Notes: generated by a model not told the origin, from the sequence alone. A stretch of 64,000 bases of DNA from Streptomyces tauricus (GCF_014650955.1 NZ_BMVY01000012.1:1-64000); one strand, 5' to 3'. Numbered from the stretch's first letter, positions 27,094 to 37,742 are shown. A program made the numbers and translations.

Positions 27094-27909
27094 TCAGCGC
27101 TTGAGGGCGACACCGCCGTACTGGTGCACCTCGGCGGGCAGTCCCAGGGCCTCGGTGTCGGGGCGCCAGCGCGAACAGGACGCCACACCGGGTTCGAGCA
27201 GCTCCAGACCCTCGAAGAAGCCCTCGATCTGCTCCGGGCTGCGGAGGATGTACGGGATCGAGCCACCCTCGTTGTACTGCTGGATGGCCTCGACGTACGC
27301 CTTGCTGGTGTCGGTGCTGTCGTACTGCACGAGGTAGCTGCCGGGCGGCAGCGCGTCCACCAGCCGCCGCACGATCGAGCGTGCCTCGTCGTAGTCCTCG
27401 ATGTGGCCCAGGATGCCCATCAGCATGAGGGCGACCGGCTGGTCGAAGTCCAGCGTCCTGGCGGCCTCCCGCAGGATCGTGGCCGGGTCGCGCAGATCGG
27501 CGTCGACGTAGTTGGTGACACCTTCCGGTGTGCTGGTGAGCAGCGCGCGGGCGTGTGCCAGCACCAGCTGGTCGTTGTCGACGTAGACGATCCGGCTCTC
27601 GGGCGCCACCCGCTGGGCGATCTGGTGGGTGTTGTCCACGTTGGGCAGTCCGGTGCCGATGTCGAGGAACTGCCGGATGCCCTCCTCGGCGGCCAGCTGA
27701 CGGACGGCACGGGCGAGGAAGTACCGGGCGGCGCGCGCTCCGGTCTCGATACCGGGGAAGACGGCACGGAACGCGTCGCCGGCCACCCGGTCGACCTCGT
27801 AGTTGTCCTTCCCGCCCAGCCAGTAGTTCCAGATCCGGGCCGACTGCGGCACGGAGGTATCGATCTTGGAGAACGCCTCCCGCTCGGGGTTCTCTGCCTC
27901 GTCAGTCAT
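27094..27909 (-). CDS. SAM-dependent methyltransferase, DUF574 family
   Basis: 271 residues. The DUF574 family is abundant in Streptomyces and has a class I Rossmann methyltransferase fold. Visible marks are ARIWNYWLGGKDNYEVDR near the N-terminus, the SAM-binding FLDIGTGLP, IVYVDND (acidic residue after strand 2), and a central GILGHI stretch. The substrate is unknown; members can act on small molecules or proteins. ATG with AGGAG six bases upstream. Convergent with the HTH/DUF5753 gene, a common pairing in streptomycetes. Confidence 0.9.
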   Translation of the reverse strand: MTDEAENPEREAFSKIDTSVPQSARIWNYWLGGKDNYEVDRVAGDAFRAVFPGIETGARAARYFLARAVRQLAAEEGIRQFLDIGTGLPNVDNTHQIAQRVAPESRIVYVDNDQLVLAHARALLTSTPEGVTNYVDADLRDPATILREAARTLDFDQPVALMLMGILGHIEDYDEARSIVRRLVDALPPGSYLVQYDSTDTSKAYVEAIQQYNEGGSIPYILRSPEQIEGFFEGLELLEPGVASCSRWRPDTEALGLPAEVHQYGGVALKR

Positions 27910-27985
27910 GGACGCTCCTGTGCGTGCGTGTACGTGGGTGGGGTGCGGACCACGAAGCCGTCCTACGCCGGTCGTGGGCGTCCAC

Positions 27986-28015
27986 GTTATTCCTCACGCC
28001 TCGCCTCATGTGCAA
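27986..28015 (-). promoter_or_regulatory. Possible promoter of the DUF574 methyltransferase gene
   Basis: On the minus strand, a TTGCAC -35-like hexamer (28015-28010), an 18-base spacer and an AATAAC -10-like hexamer (27991-27986), about 80 bases before the start codon. A pattern match only. Confidence 0.3.
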
Positions 28016-28111
28016 CACCAGCCCCCAACGCACCTTGTTCGGCCACTCGTTGGCTCGATTGCCGTCTTGTCTCCGCTCTCCCCCCCGGCGCCGTGCTGGT
28101 GGTTGCTTCTC

Positions 28112-29179
28112 TCAGCGGCGCGCCGTGGCGGGCCACACGTCCTCGTCCAGGGCGAGGCAGCGGTCGGTCTCCGTACGCGACGGCATGACGGGCACGTCGT
28201 CCCTGGTCCGCAGCGCGGCGGCGGCCGCCAGGTGGCCGAGGCGCAGCCGGGAGCGTTCGTCGCGGTCCTCCAGCACTCCCGTCAGATAGCCGGCCGCGAA
28301 CGCGTCGCCCGCGCCGACCGGTTCGACCACCTTGGTGGGCAGCGAGGGCACGAACGTCCGCAGACCACCGGCGTACGAGGTCGCGCCGTGCTCGGCGTCC
28401 TTGACGACCACGGCGGGTGCGGGCGCGAGCAGTTCCGCGATGTCGTCCGGACGGGCGGTGCCCCACAGCTCCTCGGCCTCGTCCCGGCCGACGAACACGA
28501 TGTCCGCGGCGCGGGCGAGCGCCAGCAGAGTGCGTGCGGCGTCCGCGCCTTCATGCCGTTCATGCCGTTCATGCCGTTCATGACGTTCATGGCGCCAGAG
28601 CGCGGGACGGTGGTTCACGTCGAAGGAGACGAGCGGACCGGGCGCGGCGCGGTCGTCCCGTCCGGCGAGCAGCGTCTCCAGCAGCCGGGCGCAGCTGTCG
28701 GAGAGGGCCGCGGCGACCCCCGACAGATGCACGATCCGGGCCCGGCGGAGCGCGGGATGGTGGGCCAGGTCCGGTCCCATCGCGGACGCCGCGGACCCGC
28801 CCCGGTAGTAGTACGTGCGGGTGTGGCCCGGGCCGGATCCAGGGTCCGGGGCCGGGTCCTTGAAGTAGACCCCGGTCGGGCGTGCCGGATCGGTCTCCAC
28901 GGCGCTCACGTCCACGCCGCGCGCGGTCAGTTCGGCCAGGACGCGACGGCCGAACGGGTCGTCGCCGACCCGGCTCAGCCAGGCGGCCCGGCGCCCGAGT
29001 CCGGCGAGCCCGCAGGCGACGTTGGACTCGGCGCCGCCGACGGCCATGCTCAGCAGGGACTGCTCGGCGAGCGGTCCGGTGTCCGGCGGACTGAGAACGG
29101 CCATCGTCTCGCCGACGCACACGACGTCGGCCACCCGCTCGTCACGGTCGGCGGCGCGGGGAGGGGGCGGCAGGGGCAC
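28112..29179 (-). CDS. kdgK: 2-keto-3-deoxygluconate kinase (PfkB family sugar kinase)
   Basis: 355 residues. Phosphorylates KDG to KDPG with ATP, the last step of the sugar-acid route encoded by this operon. N-terminal VVCVGETMAVLSP and GGAESNVACGLAGLG, mid-protein FDVNHRPALW, and the C-terminal PfkB signature with catalytic Asp in GAGDAFAAGYLTG. GTG start with AGGAG seven bases upstream. It is the last gene of the leftward operon, 45 bases after the dehydrogenase gene. Oddity: an Arg-His-Glu repeat (five copies) just after the VNHRPALW motif, encoded by a 9-bp tandem repeat; it probably forms a charged surface loop. Other PfkB sugar kinases are possible, but the neighbouring mannonate dehydratase favours KDG. 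Confidence 0.85.
   Translation of the reverse strand: MPLPPPPRAADRDERVADVVCVGETMAVLSPPDTGPLAEQSLLSMAVGGAESNVACGLAGLGRRAAWLSRVGDDPFGRRVLAELTARGVDVSAVETDPARPTGVYFKDPAPDPGSGPGHTRTYYYRGGSAASAMGPDLAHHPALRRARIVHLSGVAAALSDSCARLLETLLAGRDDRAAPGPLVSFDVNHRPALWRHERHERHERHERHEGADAARTLLALARAADIVFVGRDEAEELWGTARPDDIAELLAPAPAVVVKDAEHGATSYAGGLRTFVPSLPTKVVEPVGAGDAFAAGYLTGVLEDRDERSRLRLGHLAAAAALRTRDDVPVMPSRTETDRCLALDEDVWPATARR
28550..28594 (-). repeat. 9-bp tandem repeat inside kdgK (Arg-His-Glu x5)
   Basis: Five consecutive 9-bp units TTCATG(C/A/G)CG. On the coding strand they give (CG-CATGAA) codons for five Arg-His-Glu triplets. All copies are in frame. Confidence 0.9.
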
Positions 29180-29224
29180 GGGCTTCTCCTGGCGGATGGG
29201 GACGGCGGATGGCGGGACGTGGGT

Positions 29225-30286
29225 TCACGGGGTTCGGACGGAGCCGAGCCGCAGCATGACCTTGCTGCTTCCGCTGCCCGGGTCGGCGGCGACGGCGAGC
29301 GCCTCCTCGGCCCGTTCCAACGGGAAGCGGTGGGTGATCAGCGGGGTCACGTCCAGTCCGGCCCCGAGGGCGCGCAGCGCGTCGTCGATCTCCTCGACGA
29401 AGCGGTACGAGCCGATCCAGGTGATCTCCCGGGTCACCAGGTCACCGAGGGCCGCCGCCACGGCCGTGCCGGGCAGGTTGCCGACCTGGACGAGGGTGCC
29501 GCCCCTGGCCGTGGCCCGCAGCACCGGTCCGAGCGCGGCCGGGGCGCCGGACGCCTCGAAGACCACGTCCACGTCCTCGGGCAGCACCTGTCCCGCGGAG
29601 AGGTCACGTGTCTCGGCGGCGCCCATGGCGCGGGCGACGGCGAGCGAGGACGACGAGAGGTCCGCGGCGATCACCCGGCCCGCGCCGCGGTACCGGGCGG
29701 CGGCGACGACCAGCGAGCCGATCGGGCCGCAGCCGTTGACCAGGACCGTACGGCCGCGCAGCTCCGGCACCCGGCCGACGGCGTGCAGCGCGACGGCCAA
29801 CGGCTCGGCGAGGGAGCCCTGTTCGGTGGTCACACCGGCCGGCAGCGGCCGGATCTGGTCCGCGTCGACCGTCCGGTACTCGCTGAACCCGCCGTCGGTG
29901 TGCGGGTCGAAGGCCGCCGAGCCGAAGTAGCGGACGCGCGGGTAGAGGTTCGTCCGGCCGGCGATCCGCTCGGGAAGGACGCCGTCGCCGACCGGCCGGG
30001 CGGGATGGACGGTGACCGCCTGTCCCACGTCGAGGCCGGTGACTTGGTCACCGAGTGCGGCGATCCGGCCCGCGAACTCGTGCCCGAGCACCAGCGGATG
30101 CGCGAGCGAGGCGGTGCCGGACGCGCCCTTCTTCCAGTACGCGATGTCGGAGCCGCAGATTCCGCCCCACTCCACGGCCAGCAGCACCTCGCCCGCGCCG
30201 GGTGTGGGCCGGGCCCGTTCGTCGACGCGCACGTCGTCGGGGCCGTGCACCACGACCGCCCTCATCAGAGGGGTGAGCGTCTTCAT
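29225..30286 (-). CDS. Zinc-type L-idonate/L-gulonate 5-dehydrogenase
   Basis: 353 residues. A medium-chain alcohol dehydrogenase that oxidises C5 of an aldonate with NAD(P)+. It follows E. coli IdnD closely (GGICGSDIAYWKKG, RYFGSAAFDPHTDGGFSEY, AEPLAVALHAV), with Rossmann VNGCGPIGSL and catalytic-zinc Cys, His and Glu (ICGSD, LGHE). In an operon with mannonate dehydratase and a fructuronate-reductase-like gene, the RspB role (L-gulonate to D-fructuronate) is as likely as idonate oxidation. Oddity: the structural-zinc loop, which has four Cys in IdnD, here reads HPARPVGDGVLPERI and contains no Cys. The ATG at 30286 overlaps the transporter stop codon (ATGA), and GGAGG precedes it. An upstream in-frame extension of the open frame is antisense shadow. 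Confidence 0.85.
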   Translation of the reverse strand: MKTLTPLMRAVVVHGPDDVRVDERARPTPGAGEVLLAVEWGGICGSDIAYWKKGASGTASLAHPLVLGHEFAGRIAALGDQVTGLDVGQAVTVHPARPVGDGVLPERIAGRTNLYPRVRYFGSAAFDPHTDGGFSEYRTVDADQIRPLPAGVTTEQGSLAEPLAVALHAVGRVPELRGRTVLVNGCGPIGSLVVAAARYRGAGRVIAADLSSSSLAVARAMGAAETRDLSAGQVLPEDVDVVFEASGAPAALGPVLRATARGGTLVQVGNLPGTAVAAALGDLVTREITWIGSYRFVEEIDDALRALGAGLDVTPLITHRFPLERAEEALAVAADPGSGSSKVMLRLGSVRTP

Positions 30287-31677
30287 ACGGCGTCCTCCAG
30301 CCGGACCAGGTCGCGTCCGCGTGTCTCGGGGGCGAGGTACGCGCTGACGAAGGTGATGAGCGAGTAGACGATGAGCATGGCGGCGATGGGCCACCAGCTG
30401 TCGGTGACGGCGGTGAGTGTGGCCGCGAGGACCGGTCCGATCGCGGTGGCGAGGATGCCGCCGATCTCCTTGGAGAGCGCGAGCTGCGTGAACCGGGTGC
30501 GGGAGCCGAAGAGTTCGGCCATGGTGACGCTTTCGAGGGAGAACAGACCGAGGACGCCGACGTTCAGACCGAGGACCATGCCGAGCATCACGCCCGGGGT
30601 GGAGCCGGAGGTGATGAGGAGCATCACCGGGAAGGCGAGGACGACGGTCAGCGCGGAGAGGACGAGGTAGACCGCGCGGCGTCCGAAGCGGTCGCCCAGC
30701 AGACCGATCAGTGGCACGGTGGCGAAGCCCGCCAGTGAGCCGTACACGATCGCGTCCGTCGGCACGGACCGGCCGACCGCGAGGTTGGTGGCGATGTAGC
30801 CGACGAGGAACGTCTGCATCAGGCCGGAGTTGCCGGCCTGGCCGAAGCGCAGGCCCAGTGCGAGGAAGAACGCCTTGCCCTTGCGCTGCCGGATGCCCGC
30901 CGCCAGGACACTGCCCTCGTGTTCGTCGGCGGTGGCGATCACGGACTCGACCTCGTCGCGGGCCAGCGCCACGCCGTCGACGACATCGGGGCGCTTCTCG
31001 AAGACCGGGCTCTCCTTGAGGCTGCGCCGCACCCAGACCGCGAAGATCATCAGGCCGAAGCTCAGCAGGAACGGCAACCGCCAGCCCCAGGAGAGCAGTT
31101 GGTCCTCGCTGAGCACGGCGAGCAGGATGGCCCACAGGCCCGACGCGGCGAGCGTCCCGGAGTTCGTGCCGAGCGAGACCAGCGAGGAGATCAGACCGCG
31201 CCGCTTGACGGGCGCGTACTCGGCCAGCATGACCGTGGCTCCGGCGATCTCGGCGCCCGCTCCGAAGCCCTGTGCCAGCCGCAGTACGACGAGCAGGATC
31301 GGCGCGAGGATGCCGATGGTGGCGTACGTGGGCAGGGCACCGATCAGGGTGGTGGAGGCGCCCATCAGCAGGATGGTGATGTAGAGGACCTTCTTGCGGC
31401 CGAGCCGGTCGCCCATCCGCCCGAAGTAGACGGCTCCGGCGAGCCGGGCGACGTACCCGACGCCGTACGTGGCCATGGCGGCGATGAGTCCGATGGCCGG
31501 GCTGACGTCCGGGAAGAAGATCTTGTTGAAGACGATCGCGGCGGCCAGCGAGTAGAGCTGGAAGTCCATGAACTCCATGGCCGTACCGAGCCAGCCCGAG
31601 ACGGCGGCGCGGGTCAGATCGCGGGTGCTGCGCTGGGCGGAAGGCGTCTGCTGAGCGGCTATGACGCTGTCCTTCAT
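30283..31677 (-). CDS. MFS transporter, metabolite:H+ symporter (MHS) type
   Basis: 464 residues with about twelve predicted membrane helices and the MFS signature loop GRMGDRLGRKKVL between helices 2 and 3. N-terminal AAVSGWLGTAMEFMDFQLYS and RLAQGFGAGAEIAGA are typical of the ShiA/ProP/KgtP branch, which takes up organic acids by proton symport. Placed between the fructuronate-reductase-like gene and the idonate/gulonate dehydrogenase, it most likely imports the sugar acid degraded by the operon (inferred). ATG with CGGAG upstream; the 3' end overlaps the dehydrogenase start by four bases. The central loop is long (residues ~240-290). Confidence 0.9.
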   Translation of the reverse strand: MKDSVIAAQQTPSAQRSTRDLTRAAVSGWLGTAMEFMDFQLYSLAAAIVFNKIFFPDVSPAIGLIAAMATYGVGYVARLAGAVYFGRMGDRLGRKKVLYITILLMGASTTLIGALPTYATIGILAPILLVVLRLAQGFGAGAEIAGATVMLAEYAPVKRRGLISSLVSLGTNSGTLAASGLWAILLAVLSEDQLLSWGWRLPFLLSFGLMIFAVWVRRSLKESPVFEKRPDVVDGVALARDEVESVIATADEHEGSVLAAGIRQRKGKAFFLALGLRFGQAGNSGLMQTFLVGYIATNLAVGRSVPTDAIVYGSLAGFATVPLIGLLGDRFGRRAVYLVLSALTVVLAFPVMLLITSGSTPGVMLGMVLGLNVGVLGLFSLESVTMAELFGSRTRFTQLALSKEIGGILATAIGPVLAATLTAVTDSWWPIAAMLIVYSLITFVSAYLAPETRGRDLVRLEDAV

Positions 31678-31746
31678 CGTGAACTCCGTTGTTCGTAACC
31701 GAGGAAGCTGTTGGGGACGGGGGGCGGGACCGGGAACCGGGGAGGG

Positions 31747-33225
31747 TCAGAGCTCGACGCGTCCGGCGGCCAGGGCCGGGAGCCGGTCCGTGACGGCGGC
31801 GATGAGGGCGTCGTCGTCCGCGAGATCCGTCGCGCCCAGGACGCGCAGCAGCGCGCGTACCGTCTCGACGGGGCTGGTCGCGGGCGCCCAGCAGGCGGCG
31901 AGCGCCTCGGCGGCGGGATCCGAGGGGACCTCGGCGTCGGCCGGTCCGGCCGGGCGGGTGCCGTGCGCCCAGCCGGCGAGGGCGAGTTCGAGCACCGGGG
32001 CCGCCGTTGTCACCGAAGTGTTCGCGTGGTGGGCGCGCAGTTCGCGCAGGGCGGGGAGCCAGCGCTCCGTGATCTTCAGGGATCCGTCGGAGCCGATCTG
32101 CCGCAGCAGATGGCGCATGGCGGGATTGCGGAAGCGTACGACGAGGTCGTCGGCGTACGCGACGGGGTCCGGGCCGCCCGCGGGGAGGGTGGGTGCCACT
32201 TCCGCGCACAGCGCCCGTACGACACGCTCGCCCCAGTCCGTCGCCATGGTCTCGGCGATCGTGCTGAGTCCGGCGGCCAGGCCGAGGTGGGCGAGGGCGG
32301 AGTGGGAGCCGTTCAGCAGCCGCAGCTTGGTGAGCTGATAGGGCGCCACGTCCGGCACGAACAGGGCTCCGTCGAGCTCCCAGGGCGGCCGGGGCGCGGT
32401 GAAGGAGTCCTCGAGGACCCACTGGCGGTACGGCTCCCCCGTCACGGCGAGCGCGTCCCGTACGCCGAGCGCGGCGGTGGCCGTCGCCCGGTCGGCGTCG
32501 CCGGTGGCGGGCACGATCCGGTCCACGACGGTCGCGGGGAAGGCGACGGCCCCCGCCATCCGGTCCAGGATCTCCGCGCGGTCGGGCCAGTCCGACGCGC
32601 GGACGAAGTCGTGGACGACCCGGGCCAGTACCGCGCCGTTGCCCGCCATGTTGTCGCAGGACACGACGGTGAGCGGGGGCGCGCCCGCCCGCATCCGGGC
32701 GGCCAGTGAGGCGGCGAGCCGTCCGACCACCGTGGTGAGCGGCCCGTCGGGGCCGGCCGCGAGGTCGGCGGCCACGGGCCCGGCCATGAGGTCGAGCCCG
32801 CCGGTCGACGCCGACCGGTGATAGCCCTTCTCCGTCACAGTCAGCGTCACCACCGTGATCTCGGGGTCGGCGAACAGTGCGTCGACGGCCTTGGCGTCCG
32901 GCCCCATGGCCAGCGCGCCGACGACCGAGCCCACGACGCGTGTGCGGTGGCCGTCCGGACGGCGTTCGGTGAGCGAGTACAGACAGTCCTGGTCCCGCAG
33001 GGCGCGTACGGTCCCGGCCGAACGGGGCGCGACCGCGGTGATGCCCCAGGGCTCACCGGAACGGGCGGCGGCCTGCTCGGTGTACACCGCCTGATGGGCC
33101 CGGTGGAAGGCGCCGAGGCCGAAGTGGACGACACGGGTGCGTAGTTCGGCCGGGTCGACGGCGGGCCGCAGTGCGGGCGCGAGCCGGGAGAGGGTCCCGC
33201 GGCTCAGCAGATCGTCGGTGCTCAC
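31747..33225 (-). CDS. Mannitol dehydrogenase family protein, probable D-fructuronate reductase (UxuB-like)
   Basis: 492 residues. A polyol-specific long-chain dehydrogenase: N-terminal nucleotide-binding [19 protein letters not shown], middle [11 protein letters not shown], and the family signature with catalytic Lys in [16 protein letters not shown]. In this operon it would interconvert D-fructuronate and D-mannonate; mannitol 2-dehydrogenase or altronate-type activity are alternatives within the family. The GTG start at 33225 overlaps the stop of the mannonate dehydratase gene (GTGA). No ribosome-binding site of its own is evident, which fits coupled translation. A 69-base gap precedes the transporter gene. 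Confidence 0.85.
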   Translation of the reverse strand: MSTDDLLSRGTLSRLAPALRPAVDPAELRTRVVHFGLGAFHRAHQAVYTEQAAARSGEPWGITAVAPRSAGTVRALRDQDCLYSLTERRPDGHRTRVVGSVVGALAMGPDAKAVDALFADPEITVVTLTVTEKGYHRSASTGGLDLMAGPVAADLAAGPDGPLTTVVGRLAASLAARMRAGAPPLTVVSCDNMAGNGAVLARVVHDFVRASDWPDRAEILDRMAGAVAFPATVVDRIVPATGDADRATATAALGVRDALAVTGEPYRQWVLEDSFTAPRPPWELDGALFVPDVAPYQLTKLRLLNGSHSALAHLGLAAGLSTIAETMATDWGERVVRALCAEVAPTLPAGGPDPVAYADDLVVRFRNPAMRHLLRQIGSDGSLKITERWLPALRELRAHHANTSVTTAAPVLELALAGWAHGTRPAGPADAEVPSDPAAEALAACWAPATSPVETVRALLRVLGATDLADDDALIAAVTDRLPALAAGRVEL

Positions 33226-34430
33226 CAGTCGTGCACCGACCCGTCGAGCCGGCGGGCCACCGGGAGGTAGCGCCGCTGGTAGGGGAAGCGCTCGGCCGCC
33301 TTCTCGTCGTACTCGACGCCGAGGCCGGGCTCGTCGGAGGGGTGGAGCATGCCGTCGGCGAGCGTCACTCCCGTACGGAACACCTCGGCGGTCTCGTCGG
33401 GGTGGCCCATGTACTCCTGGATGCCGAAGTTCGGTACGGCGATGTCGAGGTGCACGGCGGCGGCCATGCTCACGGGCGAGAGGTCGGTCGCCCCGTGGGA
33501 GCCGGTCCGCACCTGGTGGAGCGCGGCGAGGTCGAAGATCCGGCGCAGATGGGTGATGCCGCCCGCGTGGACGACGGTGGTGCGTACGTAGTCGATGAGC
33601 TGTTCGGTGATGAGGTGCTGGACGTCCCAGATCGAGTTCATCACCTCGCCGACCGCGATCGGTGTAGTGGTGTGCTGCCGGATGAGGCGGAAGGACTCCT
33701 GGTTCTCGGCCGGGGTCGGGTCCTCCATCCAGAACAGCCGGGAGGCCTCGACGCTCTTGCCGAACCGGGCCGCCTCGTTCGGGGTGAGCCGGTGGTGCAC
33801 GTCGTGCAGGAGGTGGAAGCCGAAGCCGAAGCGCTCCCGCACCGCCTCCAGATACCGGGGCGCGAAGTCGAGATAGGCCTCGGTGTCCCAGGGCTGTTCG
33901 TCGGGCAGTTCGGTCGCGGCGGGTTCGTAGACCTTGCCCTTGCGCACCCCGTACGTTCCCCCGACGTCGGGCACGGCGGCCTGGGCGCGTACGGCCTTGT
34001 AGCCCAGCTCCAGATAGCGCTGCACGTCGTCGAGGAGCGAGGGCACGTCGGTGCCGCTGGCGTGCGCGTAGACGAGTACGCCGTCGCGTGACCGGCCGCC
34101 GAGCAGCGCGTGGACGGGCAGTCCGGCGGTCTTGCCCAGGATGTCCCACAGGGCGGTGTCGACGGCGGCGATCGCGGTCATCGTGACGGGCCCGCGCCGC
34201 CAGTAGGCGCCCTTGTAGAGGTACTGCCACATGTCCTCGATACGGGCGGGGTCCCGGCCGATCAGCAGCGGGACCACGTGGTCGCGCAAGTAGCTGGCGA
34301 CGGCCAGTTCCCGGCCGTTGAGCGTGGCGTCGCCGAGGCCGGTCACCCCGTCCGTGGTGGTGATCCGCAGCGTGACGAAGGTCCGGCCGGGGGAGGCGAC
34401 GAAGACCTCGACGCTTTCGATCCTGCTCAC
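33222..34430 (-). CDS. manD: D-mannonate dehydratase (ManD, enolase superfamily)
   Basis: 402 residues, the usual ManD length. Dehydrates D-mannonate to 2-keto-3-deoxygluconate, Mg2+-dependent. N-terminal capping domain [23 protein letters not shown]; barrel with [60 protein letters not shown] and [12 protein letters not shown] (barrel-end His). RspA, the homologue of the rspAB locus, belongs to the same family, and some members have very low mannonate activity. First gene of the operon. GTG start at 34430 with GAGGAG seven bases upstream. Divergent from the gntR gene across 145 bp that contain a GntR-type operator. Confidence 0.9.
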   Translation of the reverse strand: MSRIESVEVFVASPGRTFVTLRITTTDGVTGLGDATLNGRELAVASYLRDHVVPLLIGRDPARIEDMWQYLYKGAYWRRGPVTMTAIAAVDTALWDILGKTAGLPVHALLGGRSRDGVLVYAHASGTDVPSLLDDVQRYLELGYKAVRAQAAVPDVGGTYGVRKGKVYEPAATELPDEQPWDTEAYLDFAPRYLEAVRERFGFGFHLLHDVHHRLTPNEAARFGKSVEASRLFWMEDPTPAENQESFRLIRQHTTTPIAVGEVMNSIWDVQHLITEQLIDYVRTTVVHAGGITHLRRIFDLAALHQVRTGSHGATDLSPVSMAAAVHLDIAVPNFGIQEYMGHPDETAEVFRTGVTLADGMLHPSDEPGLGVEYDEKAAERFPYQRRYLPVARRLDGSVHDW

Positions 34431-34508
34431 AGGCACTCCTCGGTACTTCTCTGCATTTCTCTGTACGTCACAGCTCTGCTGTTTCTCGGCACTCCTGGTC
34501 GCGGAGTA

Positions 34509-34545
34509 CTTGTATACAAGCATCCGTATCGCAGTACGGCAATAC
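34509..34545. promoter_or_regulatory. Candidate GntR operator in the manD-gntR divergent promoter
   Basis: A perfect 12-bp palindrome CTTGTATACAAG (34509-34520) with a TATA centre, as in operators of GntR/FCD regulators of hexuronate genes (UxuR/ExuR type, TTGGTATACCAA). It is followed by an imperfect 20-bp palindrome (34526-34545, 16 of 20 positions symmetric). It lies between the divergent starts of manD and gntR, so one repressor could control both. Confidence 0.6.
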
Positions 34546-34575
34546 TTGTGCCGCGGTTCTACGTACGATGTGCAC

Positions 34576-35286
34576 ATGGCTCAAACGAACGGGCGGACGA
34601 ACCGGCGCGACATCTATCTGAAACTGCGCCAGCTGGTCCTGACCCTCGAACTCGCCCCGGGCGCCGCCCTCTCGGAGAACGAACTCGCCGCGTCGCTGGG
34701 CGTGAGCCGCACGCCGGTGCGGGAGAGCCTGATCCTGCTGGCCCAGGAGGGCCTGGTGCAGGTCTTCCCCAAGATCGGGTCGTTCGTGTCCCGGGTCGAT
34801 CCGGCACAGGTGGCCGACGCGCAGTTCCTGCGCGAGGCGGTGGAACTCGCCTCGCTGGACGATCTGCCCGCGGCACTCGACCCCGCGGTCGTCGGCGAAC
34901 TGCGAGCCAACCTCGACCGGCAGCGCCGGTCGGACCTCGGCCTGGAGGAGTTCTTCGACCTGGACGAGGCGTTCCACCAGGGTCTGATGCGGCTGAGCGG
35001 GCACGGGAACGTCTGGACGACCGTCGCCGCCGCCAAGGGCCACCTGGACCGGGCCCGGCGCCTCGGTCTTCACGAGAACGAGTCGCCCGCCGTGTTCGTC
35101 GCCCAGCACCGCGAGATCTTCGACGCGATCACGGGCGGGAACGTGCCGCTCGCCCGCACCGCCATGCGCACGCATCTGCGCGCCGTCTTCGACGACATCG
35201 AGCGCATCCGCGCGCACTCGCCCGAACTGTTCGCCACGGACGCGTCGTCCGTGCCGGTGCGCCGCAACATCGTGGTCTGGGAGTGA
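34576..35286 (+). CDS. GntR-family regulator, FCD (FadR C-terminal) type
   Basis: 236 residues. An N-terminal winged helix ([45 protein letters not shown]) is followed by an all-helical FCD ligand domain with the metal-binding pattern D...H ([13 protein letters not shown]; later FVAQHREIF). Regulators of this type sense sugar acids or other carboxylates and usually repress the adjacent catabolic operon. Divergent from manD, with a palindromic operator in between. The start is taken at ATG 34576; no ribosome-binding site is visible, and a GTG two codons upstream is possible. Confidence 0.9.
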   Translation: MAQTNGRTNRRDIYLKLRQLVLTLELAPGAALSENELAASLGVSRTPVRESLILLAQEGLVQVFPKIGSFVSRVDPAQVADAQFLREAVELASLDDLPAALDPAVVGELRANLDRQRRSDLGLEEFFDLDEAFHQGLMRLSGHGNVWTTVAAAKGHLDRARRLGLHENESPAVFVAQHREIFDAITGGNVPLARTAMRTHLRAVFDDIERIRAHSPELFATDASSVPVRRNIVVWE

Positions 35287-35309
35287 GCGCGCCGTAGCCC
35301 CGGCCGGCC

Positions 35310-35393
35310 GCGCGCGAATCCCGGGCGGCGGCCCTCACCGACGTCATCGACGGCACCGACGCCGCCGACGTCTCCGGCCTCGCCGGTAAGTGA
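35310..35393 (+). pseudogene. Possible gene remnant (orphan C-terminal tail)
   Basis: A short open stretch with coding-like composition, ending ...AADVSGLAGK and a TGA, 13 bases before the truncated SDR and overlapping its ribosome-binding site. It has no start codon or upstream domain. It reads like the last ~25 codons of a lost gene that once preceded the SDR. Weak evidence. Confidence 0.25.
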
Positions 35394-35405
35394 GAGGAAC
35401 CCGCC

Positions 35406-35870
35406 ATGTTCGACTTCACCGGTAAGACCGTGCTCATCACCGGAGCCACGGGCGCACTCGGCATCACGCTGTCCACCCGCTTCTCCGCGGCCGGGGCCAA
35501 CACCGTCGCCGCCGCCCGAACGGGCGCCGACCGGCTCGCCGCCCAACTGGACGGCCCCTCCCTCGGCGTACGGCTCGACGTCACCAGCGAGTCCGACCGG
35601 ACCGAGGCCGTCCAGCGGACCGAAGAACGCTTCGGCCCGCTGGACATCCTCATCAACAACGCCGCCTACCTGCGCGTGGGCACCGTGGAGAGCATCCCGC
35701 TCGACGAGTTCCAGCGGGTGTTCGACACCGATGTCACCGGCGCGCTGCTCGGCATCCGCGCCGCGGCCCCCGCCGACTTCATCCTCTTCGCCGCCTCGGA
35801 CCGGGCCCGCTTCGCCACCGGCTCCGAACTCGTCGCAGACGGCGGCTTCACCCTTGGGCCCTTGTCATAG
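35406..35870 (+). pseudogene. Internally deleted short-chain dehydrogenase/reductase
   Basis: 154 residues against ~250 for the family. The N-terminal half is a normal classical SDR (TGATGALG nucleotide motif, D-V-T acidic step, NNAAYLRVG). The last ~35 residues are the normal SDR C-terminus (DFILFAASDRARFATGSELVADGG). About 100 residues between GALLGIRAA and PADFI are missing, including the catalytic Ser and YxxxK, so it cannot be an active SDR. The reading frame is preserved across the join, and an AGAGGA ribosome-binding site is still present. Context suggests a former member of the sugar-acid regulon, for example an aldonate dehydrogenase. Called a pseudogene; a small expressed protein cannot be excluded. 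Confidence 0.75.
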
Positions 35871-35907
35871 CGCGGGCGCAACTCGTCGCGCCGGCGGTGA
35901 GGCTCAC

Positions 35908-35952
35908 GGCGCCGGCCCGACGGCCTCCACCCGAAGTCGAGGGGCCGGCGCC
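35908..35952. terminator. Possible terminator between SDR remnant and pgm
   Basis: An 11-bp perfect inverted repeat GGCGCCGGCCC (35908-35918) / GGGCCGGCGCC (35942-35952) with a 23-base loop, between the convergent SDR remnant and pgm. The long loop makes it less certain than the other hairpins in the window. Confidence 0.45.
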
Positions 35953-35956
35953 CGTG

Positions 35957-37597
<1,641 letters not shown>

Positions 37598-37742
37598 GTC
37601 CCGCTCCTTAAGCCTCAAACAAGGTCGACCGTCGAGTCCGTTGCCTACCGACCCATTCTCCCCTGCCCGGCCTCCCGGGACGCACACCGCGCGCGTACGG
37701 ATAGGGGGGCGAATGCCCGGGTGGAGGTCCGACCGGAAGCCC

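Noticed and set aside
28550-28594. Possible CRISPR-like repeats
   Set aside because: Units are 9 bp, contiguous, without spacers and in frame with a protein. The other repeat clusters in the window are also contiguous tandems; no cas gene is present.
30287-32422. Upstream in-frame extension of the idonate/gulonate dehydrogenase open frame
   Set aside because: The extension lies in another frame of the transporter and reductase genes. The family N-terminus, GGAGG site and ATGA overlap fix the start at 30286.
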